Assembly: GCA_947178045.1 (NCBI GenBank)
Contig: CAMWWR010000020.1
Location: 1-11,262 of the forward strand
Direction of reading: 5' to 3'
Source: an uncultured Clostridia bacterium
Lineage (GTDB): Bacteria; Bacillota; Clostridia; Lachnospirales; Lachnospiraceae
Length of the DNA: 11,262 nt
A program made the translations under genes and the position numbers. Below are positions 7,081 through 11,262 of this stretch, piece after piece. The stretch's first letter is position 1. Every line of letters starts with the position of its first letter. Below the pieces are notes generated by a model. It ran no database searches. It was not told the origin of the DNA and was given only the letters and a program-made list of their open reading frames with translations.

Positions 7081-9066
7081 CTACAGCTGCTCGAACGCGG
7101 CCGCCACATCGCTGTCCTCCTTCACAAATGCGATAAAGGTATCAACCGGCGCCTCGCAGGTCAGCCACTGTCCTCCGGAATATATCTCTTTGCTGTTTAC
7201 ATCCTGCCAGCGTCCCTCCGGAAGGTAGACTCTCCGGCTCGTCTGCCCCTGCTCCGTAATCGGCGCGAACAGGATATCCCCTCCGAACATGTACTGATCG
7301 TCCAGCGTATAGCAGACCTCATCCCTGTAAAACTCCAGGAACATCGGGCGCATGATCGGAAACCCCTCCCGCTGTGCAAGCTCCATGCAGGCGCAGATAT
7401 ACGGGCGCAGCCGCTCGCGCAGCTCGACCAGCTTCTTTAAAATAGCATAATTCTCCTCGCCGAAGCTCCACAACTCGTTCGCGCCGCCGCTCCGCTCCAG
7501 AATACCCGGATGGCGCTCCTCCTGATCCCTGGTCCGCCGCCTCGAGCCGTGCAGGCGCATCACCGGGCAGAACACGCCGAACTGCGCCCAGCGCACCACC
7601 AGCTCCTTAAAATAGTCGCTCTCGATATCGGCGCCGATAAAGCCGCCAATATCGCTGTTCCACCACGGGATGCCGCTCATCGCCATGGAAAGCCCGGTCT
7701 TGACACTCATGCGCAGCGCCTCGAAGGAGGACATAATATCCCCGTTCCAGACAAGGGAGCCGAATTTCTGCGTGCCCGGCCAGGCCGCCCTTGTGAGCAG
7801 AATAATGTCCTCCTCCCCCGCCTCCTTTAAGCCCTCGTAAAACATTTTGCTGTAATAGTACGGGTAGATCATCGCCGTCTGCGCGCCGTTGCCCGCGTAA
7901 AATTTCAGGTTGGAAAACTGCTGCGGGTGCACCTCCGGCTCGGCCTCGTCCAGCCAGAAATTGTGGATCCCCTTATCGTAATAATGACGCTTCACCTTAT
8001 CCCACACAAACGGGCCGGTTTTCGGGTGCGTCACGTCGATAAAGGTCTGCTGCCCATAAAAATCAAAAATGCCGTACTGCCCGTTCTCCGTGCGCACAAG
8101 CAGGTTCGCCTCGTTCATCTCATAATAATTTTCGCTGTGCGGATTGATCGTCGGCCAGATCGAAACCACCGGCTCTATGCCCATCTCCTTCAATTCACGG
8201 CACATTCCCTCCGGGTCCGGCCAGTATTTCGGGTCGAATTTCCACTCGCCCTGCTCCGTCCAGTGAAAATAGTCAATCACGATCGCCGCAAGCGGAATCC
8301 CCCTGCGCTTATACTCGCGCGCCACGGAAAGTACCTCGTCCTGGCTCTCGTAGCGCAGCCTGCTCTGCCAGAAGCCCGCCGCCCACTCCGGAAAATGTGG
8401 AGCATAGCCGGTCAGATCACAGTATTTTTTCAGAATGTCCGCCGGCGTCTCCCCGGCATAGACGAGATAATCCGCCTGATACGCGCTGTCCGCCACCCAC
8501 ATCGTATGGTTGTTTGTCGTCTCGCAGCGGCCCGGCGCAGGGTTGTTCCAGAAAAATCCGTAGCCGAGCGAGGAGCAGAGCACCGGCACTGCGGATTTCG
8601 TATTATAGTGCAGCAGATTGCAGGTGCAGCCCTTGCGGTCAAAAAAATCCTCCTGCTCCTGTCCGAGCCCGTAGAGATGCTCGCCCGGATTGGCGTCAAA
8701 AATCACCTTGATCTGGTAATGGTCGCCCTCGGTGTGAACGTTGCGCCCGGTATATTCCCCCTCGAATTTCGTGTGCAAAATCTGCACGCCGTCGCGGTAA
8801 AAGGTAACGATCCCGCCGTACCACGGATTTCCCGCCTCCACCCTGACGGAAATTCTCCCGTTGGTCAATACCGCATTGCTCTCATCGCCGGAAACCGTGC
8901 AGACCGCCCCTTCCTTCGGCGCGAACAGCGTCCAGCTTTCCTCCGAAATCCTCGCGTTTTTTGTGGAGCGGCAGCGGATGCAGTCCGGTCCGTAAGCCTC
9001 CAGCACGGTCAGCTCGTCCCGTCGCTCAAATACAAGCCTGTTCTCCTCCAATGTGATTTTTCCCAT
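7081..9066 (-). CDS. Glycoside hydrolase family 31, alpha-xylosidase/alpha-glucosidase-like
   Basis: Intracellular retaining glycosidase of 661 residues predicted to release alpha-linked xylose or glucose from the non-reducing end. An N-terminal beta-sandwich (about 1-220) precedes a TIM barrel (about 225-560) and C-terminal beta domains. The nucleophile is D373 in FWLDEAEPE and the acid/base is D443 in WNGDIMSSF; SDIGGF (471-476) and PVMRLHG (501-507) are further GH31 signatures. The segment GFWQSRLRYESQDEV (231-245) and the FWLDEAEPE form resemble alpha-xylosidases such as Sulfolobus XylS and Cellvibrio Xyl31A more than maltases. There is no PA14 insert and no signal peptide. The ATG at 9066 has AAGGAG 10 nt upstream. 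It is the first gene of the glycosidase series, divergent from the AraC regulator, and its upstream region carries the 21-bp-period repeat. Substrate assignment to xyloside rather than glucoside is an inference. Confidence 0.93.
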   Translation of the reverse strand: MGKITLEENRLVFERRDELTVLEAYGPDCIRCRSTKNARISEESWTLFAPKEGAVCTVSGDESNAVLTNGRISVRVEAGNPWYGGIVTFYRDGVQILHTKFEGEYTGRNVHTEGDHYQIKVIFDANPGEHLYGLGQEQEDFFDRKGCTCNLLHYNTKSAVPVLCSSLGYGFFWNNPAPGRCETTNNHTMWVADSAYQADYLVYAGETPADILKKYCDLTGYAPHFPEWAAGFWQSRLRYESQDEVLSVAREYKRRGIPLAAIVIDYFHWTEQGEWKFDPKYWPDPEGMCRELKEMGIEPVVSIWPTINPHSENYYEMNEANLLVRTENGQYGIFDFYGQQTFIDVTHPKTGPFVWDKVKRHYYDKGIHNFWLDEAEPEVHPQQFSNLKFYAGNGAQTAMIYPYYYSKMFYEGLKEAGEEDIILLTRAAWPGTQKFGSLVWNGDIMSSFEALRMSVKTGLSMAMSGIPWWNSDIGGFIGADIESDYFKELVVRWAQFGVFCPVMRLHGSRRRTRDQEERHPGILERSGGANELWSFGEENYAILKKLVELRERLRPYICACMELAQREGFPIMRPMFLEFYRDEVCYTLDDQYMFGGDILFAPITEQGQTSRRVYLPEGRWQDVNSKEIYSGGQWLTCEAPVDTFIAFVKEDSDVAAAFEQL

Positions 9067-9133
9067 AAGCCTTCTTCTCCTTCTTTATGAATTTCCGTTT
9101 TGCCCCGGATTCCCGTTTCGTCTTTCCTCTTGT

Positions 9134-9139
9134 ATTGTA
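9134..9139 (-). promoter_or_regulatory. Probable -10 box of the GH31 promoter
   Basis: TACAAT on the minus strand matches five of six consensus bases, giving a start near 9127. No acceptable -35 hexamer lies 16-18 bp upstream. That fits a promoter that depends on an activator bound at 9160-9188. Confidence 0.4.
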
Positions 9140-9159
9140 CTGCTTTTTCCATGGCAATG

Positions 9160-9188
9160 CCTGCACTTTTTTGCAAAGTTCTTGCACT
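9160..9188. promoter_or_regulatory. Candidate AraC-family operator: direct repeat with 21-bp period
   Basis: The plus-strand octamer C[C/T]TGCACT occurs at 9160-9167 and 9181-9188, exactly 21 bp apart. That is two helical turns, the spacing of half-sites bound by two-HTH AraC proteins. The nearer half-site falls about 33-40 bp upstream of the predicted GH31 start, over the missing -35 box, as in class II activation. The other half-site overlaps the possible -35 of the regulator gene, which would allow autoregulation. Confidence 0.5.
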
Positions 9189-9210
9189 ATATTGCGATTC
9201 ATGCTAAGGT
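9182..9210 (+). promoter_or_regulatory. Possible promoter of the AraC-family regulator
   Basis: TTGCAC (9182-9187) and TAAGGT (9205-9210) are 17 bp apart, with TGC just before the latter giving an extended -10. Each hexamer matches only three of six bases, so this is weak. The -35 overlaps the distal operator half-site. Confidence 0.28.
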
Positions 9211-9286
9211 AAAGAAACAGGATTTCTCAGTGAAGCAAAATAGTCAGGCAAAGAACAGAAAATGAAACAAAAACGGAGGCTCTCAG

Positions 9287-10219
9287 ATGAAGCGCGCCAA
9301 GGATTCTCTTCCCGTTGAAAATATTGTACACCGAACCGGCTCCCGCCCGTTTTCCCTGCATCATACAGTGCTGGAGTCCGGAGAGAGGAACGCGCTCTAT
9401 TTGCACTGCCATCCGGAGCTGGAGCTGTTCTATCTGAGGCAGGGGAACATTCTGTTTTCCGTGGAAAACCGGGTTATTCCCCTGAAGAGCGGCGAGGGGA
9501 TTTTTCTGCCGCCGAACCTCATCCACAGTGCGCAGCGGGACGGCAGTCCGGATGCCCCCTGCGACCACTTCGCCCTTGTCTTTTCGCGGGAATATCTGGA
9601 GGAAAGTCTGCCGTCCGGCTGCCGTGCCGATATTTCCCTGCCGGGCAGCCGAAATTCGGGCTTTGTCTATCCGATCTTCTCCGCCCCCGAAAATGCCGTC
9701 CTGCTGGCCCTGCTGCCGCGCTTTTTTGAATTTATCCGGACGGATCCGGACACCTGCGAGCTCTCCATCCTCGGCATGCTTCTGATTTGCTGGCAGGAGC
9801 TGTACAACAACTGCTTTTCCCGCGTTTTTGCGGAGCTGAAAAACGACGGTCTCGGCGCCGCCCTGCAGCGGAGCATGGACTATATCGGCGCACATTACAG
9901 CGAGCCGCTCTCCCTGTCCGCGCTCGCAAAATCGGCCGGGCTCAGCGAGAGCTATTTCTGTCACAGCTTCCGGGCGCATACCGGTCTCACGCCCTTTGCC
10001 TGGCTGAACCGGGTACGCGTGATAAAGAGCTGCGAGTATCTGACGCGGACCGACAAAAAAATAACTGAGATTGCCTCCCTCTGCGGGTACAACAATATCA
10101 GCTATTTTAACCGTATTTTCTACAAAATTGTTGGGCTGACCCCTTCCGCCTACCGGCGGGATGCTGTCAGAAGCTGCTCCATGCCGATCTTCTGCACCGA
10201 CAACCCGCACTTTTCATAG
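9287..10219 (+). CDS. AraC-family transcriptional regulator with N-terminal cupin domain
   Basis: DNA-binding regulator of 310 residues. The N-terminal cupin (about 25-110) carries LHCHPELELFYL (39-50) and GIFLPPNLIH (71-80), the usual sugar-sensing fold. The C-terminal pair of helix-turn-helix motifs spans about 205-291: LSALAKSAGLSESYF (210-224) and ITEIASLCGYNNISYFNRIF (259-278), ending with GLTPSAYRR. The ATG at 9287 follows GGAGG at 7 nt. It is transcribed away from the GH31-GH43-GH3 genes and most likely activates them, with an oligosaccharide or pentose as ligand (inference). Its last 19 residues (292-310) lie beyond the normal family end and are read antisense to the 3' end of the GNAT gene. 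This suggests loss of an earlier stop codon. Confidence 0.93.
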   Translation: MKRAKDSLPVENIVHRTGSRPFSLHHTVLESGERNALYLHCHPELELFYLRQGNILFSVENRVIPLKSGEGIFLPPNLIHSAQRDGSPDAPCDHFALVFSREYLEESLPSGCRADISLPGSRNSGFVYPIFSAPENAVLLALLPRFFEFIRTDPDTCELSILGMLLICWQELYNNCFSRVFAELKNDGLGAALQRSMDYIGAHYSEPLSLSALAKSAGLSESYFCHSFRAHTGLTPFAWLNRVRVIKSCEYLTRTDKKITEIASLCGYNNISYFNRIFYKIVGLTPSAYRRDAVRSCSMPIFCTDNPHFS

Positions 10220-10692
10220 AAGCGCAGCGCGGCCGGATTGCACGCCCAGACGTTGAGCGTGACATTGTAGCAGCCGTTTTCCGCGGCAAAGTCCAGTACA
10301 TGCCGGTACAGCCGCTCCCCGATCCCTCCTCCGCGCAGCCCTTCGTCCACACAGAGATCGTCAATATAGAGCGTCCGGATATCCGTCATCGACCGGCCGC
10401 TCTGCTGCTGAAAAACACAGAACGCGTAGCCCGCCACCCTCTCGTCCAGCACACCGACAAAGACCGGTCTTGTCCCGTCCGCAAGAATCTCCTCCAGCTC
10501 GCCGTCCGTATATTTTTTCTCCCCTGCGCGGAACAGATCCGGCCTGCCGTCCGAGTGCACCCTGTGCACCTGATACAGCAGACGGCTAAGCTCCGGAATA
10601 TCCTCCGCCGACGCGCGCCTTATTGCAAGCGCCGGTTTTGTCCTGTCCTTTCCCAATATTTCTGCCGCCTTGATTTTGTTTTCTTCTTCCAA
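10150..10692 (-). CDS. GNAT-family N-acetyltransferase
   Basis: Acetyl-CoA-dependent acetyltransferase of the GNAT superfamily, 180 residues, acceptor unknown. The acetyl-CoA loop is RGGGIG (120-125), within LCVDEGLRGGGIGERLY; the NPAALRFYEKCGL stretch (152-164) is the usual C-terminal motif. Close relatives in Lachnospiraceae begin near IRRAS (residue 24 here), so the first 23 residues look like an extension. No in-frame ATG exists before residue 102. The best start is TTG at 10692, with GGGGAG 4 nt upstream and an in-frame TAA immediately before it (10693-10695). The first 73 bp overlap the tail of the upstream exporter gene, and the last 70 bp overlap the convergent AraC gene. There is no obvious functional link to the glycosidases. 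Confidence 0.85.
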   Translation of the reverse strand: MEEENKIKAAEILGKDRTKPALAIRRASAEDIPELSRLLYQVHRVHSDGRPDLFRAGEKKYTDGELEEILADGTRPVFVGVLDERVAGYAFCVFQQQSGRSMTDIRTLYIDDLCVDEGLRGGGIGERLYRHVLDFAAENGCYNVTLNVWACNPAALRFYEKCGLSVQKIGMEQLLTASRR

Positions 10693-11262
10693 TTATCTCC
10701 CCGCCTTTCTTTTGGCTTTCTGCTCCCGCTGCCTCCGCTTTTTTTATTTTCCTGTTCCTGCCGGAGCATCGCACAGTATTTCCCTCCCGCCCGCTCCAGC
10801 TCCTGCGGCGTCCCGGATTCCACGAGCCGCCCCTTCTCAAAGCAGTACACCAGCTCGGCCGACTGCGCGGTGCGCAGCCGATGCGTCACCAGAATAACCG
10901 TCCTGCCGTCCTGTTCCCGCTCTGCCGGCGTCTGCTGCTCTTTTATTTCGGCTCCGAGCCGCCGGAGCCTGCCGTCGATCTCCTGCTCCGTCTGCGCGTC
11001 CAGATTGCCGGTCGGCTCGTCAAGAAGCAGTATGGGCCTGCGGGCCGCATACGCCCGCGCAAGCGCGAGCCTCTGCTCCTCCCCACCGGAAAAGCATACA
11101 CCGCCGTCGTCGAATTCCCTCGTCACCGCGGAATAAATGCCCGCCGGAAGCGCGCCGACGCGCCCTGTCATTCCGCAGAAGTCCAAAGCCTCCGCCACCC
11201 TCCCGGCATCTCCCTCCCCGAACGGCGGATAAATATTTTCCGCGACCGACATCGCATAGATC
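10620..11262 (-). CDS. ABC exporter ATP-binding domain, N-terminus beyond the window
   Basis: C-terminal part of an ABC protein of the fused exporter (MsbA/LmrA/CydC) type. The frame is open to the right edge, where IYAMSVAENIYPP matches the SVxENI region after the Q-loop, so Walker A and any membrane domain lie outside. Counting from the methionine at 11252: signature FSGGEEQRLALARA (54-67), Walker B ILLLDEP (74-80) with catalytic E79, D-loop TGNLD (81-85), H-loop H124 in VTHRL. About 14 extra residues (near 98-114) sit between the D-loop and the H-loop compared with typical exporters. After GGKYCAMLRQEQE, the normal end of the family, there is a very basic tail of about 40 residues that begins at a run of seven A (10739-10745) and overlaps the GNAT start. 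Substrate unknown. Confidence 0.85.
   Translation of the reverse strand, partial: IYAMSVAENIYPPFGEGDAGRVAEALDFCGMTGRVGALPAGIYSAVTREFDDGGVCFSGGEEQRLALARAYAARRPILLLDEPTGNLDAQTEQEIDGRLRRLGAEIKEQQTPAEREQDGRTVILVTHRLRTAQSAELVYCFEKGRLVESGTPQELERAGGKYCAMLRQEQENKKSGGSGSRKPKERRGDNWKKKTKSRRQKYWERTGQNRRLQ

Noticed and set aside
7927..9090. 387-codon plus-strand frame
   Set aside because: Antisense to the GH31 gene with intact catalytic motifs; no start signals.
9262..9318. 18-codon upstream ORF overlapping the AraC start
   Set aside because: It begins with an ATG but has no convincing ribosome-binding site, and the AraC start itself has a strong one at ideal spacing.
9227..10210. 327-codon minus-strand frame
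   Set aside because: Antisense to the AraC regulator. The composition is that of a complement frame and no motifs are present.

Overview
The window looks like chromosomal DNA of a GC-rich member of the Clostridia, most likely Lachnospiraceae. This is inferred from AGGAGG-type Shine-Dalgarno sites before nearly every gene, a consensus sigma-A promoter, a large clostridial-type FtsX/MacB permease, and a GNAT acetyltransferase and intracellular glycosidases of types common in gut and rumen Firmicutes. No rRNA, tRNA, CRISPR array, insertion sequence or phage gene was seen.

Layout. (1) Positions 1-2401, minus strand: an ABC efflux module. An ATPase (1495-2211) is followed by a large FtsX-like permease that runs off the left edge (1-1422). 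A near-perfect sigma-A promoter lies at 2373-2401. Its leader holds five GTTAG/CTAAC half-sites, a terminator-like hairpin starting about 8 nt after the predicted transcription start, and a possible 31-codon upstream ORF. (2) Positions 2622-9066, minus strand: three glycoside hydrolases without signal peptides, transcribed in the order GH31 (alpha-xylosidase-like), GH43 (arabinofuranosidase/xylosidase-like) and GH3 (beta-glucosidase-like with inverted domain order). (3) Positions 9067-9286: a divergent control region with a direct repeat of 21-bp period, fitting an AraC-family operator. (4) Positions 9287-10219, plus strand: an AraC-family regulator with an N-terminal cupin. (5) Positions 10150-11262, minus strand: a GNAT acetyltransferase and, upstream of it, the C-terminal half of an ABC exporter nucleotide-binding domain that runs off the right edge.

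How the genes work together (inference). The AraC regulator probably senses a sugar and switches on the divergent GH31-GH43-GH3 cluster. An alpha-xylosidase, an arabinofuranosidase-like enzyme and a beta-glucosidase in the cytoplasm would suit stepwise trimming of imported xyloglucan or arabino-xyloglucan oligosaccharides. No transporter or endo-enzyme lies in the window, so uptake must be encoded elsewhere. The ABC efflux module at the left appears to be a separate, tightly controlled unit.

The least ordinary parts are the leader of the ABC efflux operon (operator array overlapping a terminator hairpin), the AraC operator, and two gene collisions: AraC against GNAT (convergent, 70 bp) and exporter against GNAT (same strand, 73 bp, with a 7-A run upstream). 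No clearly new system is evident.
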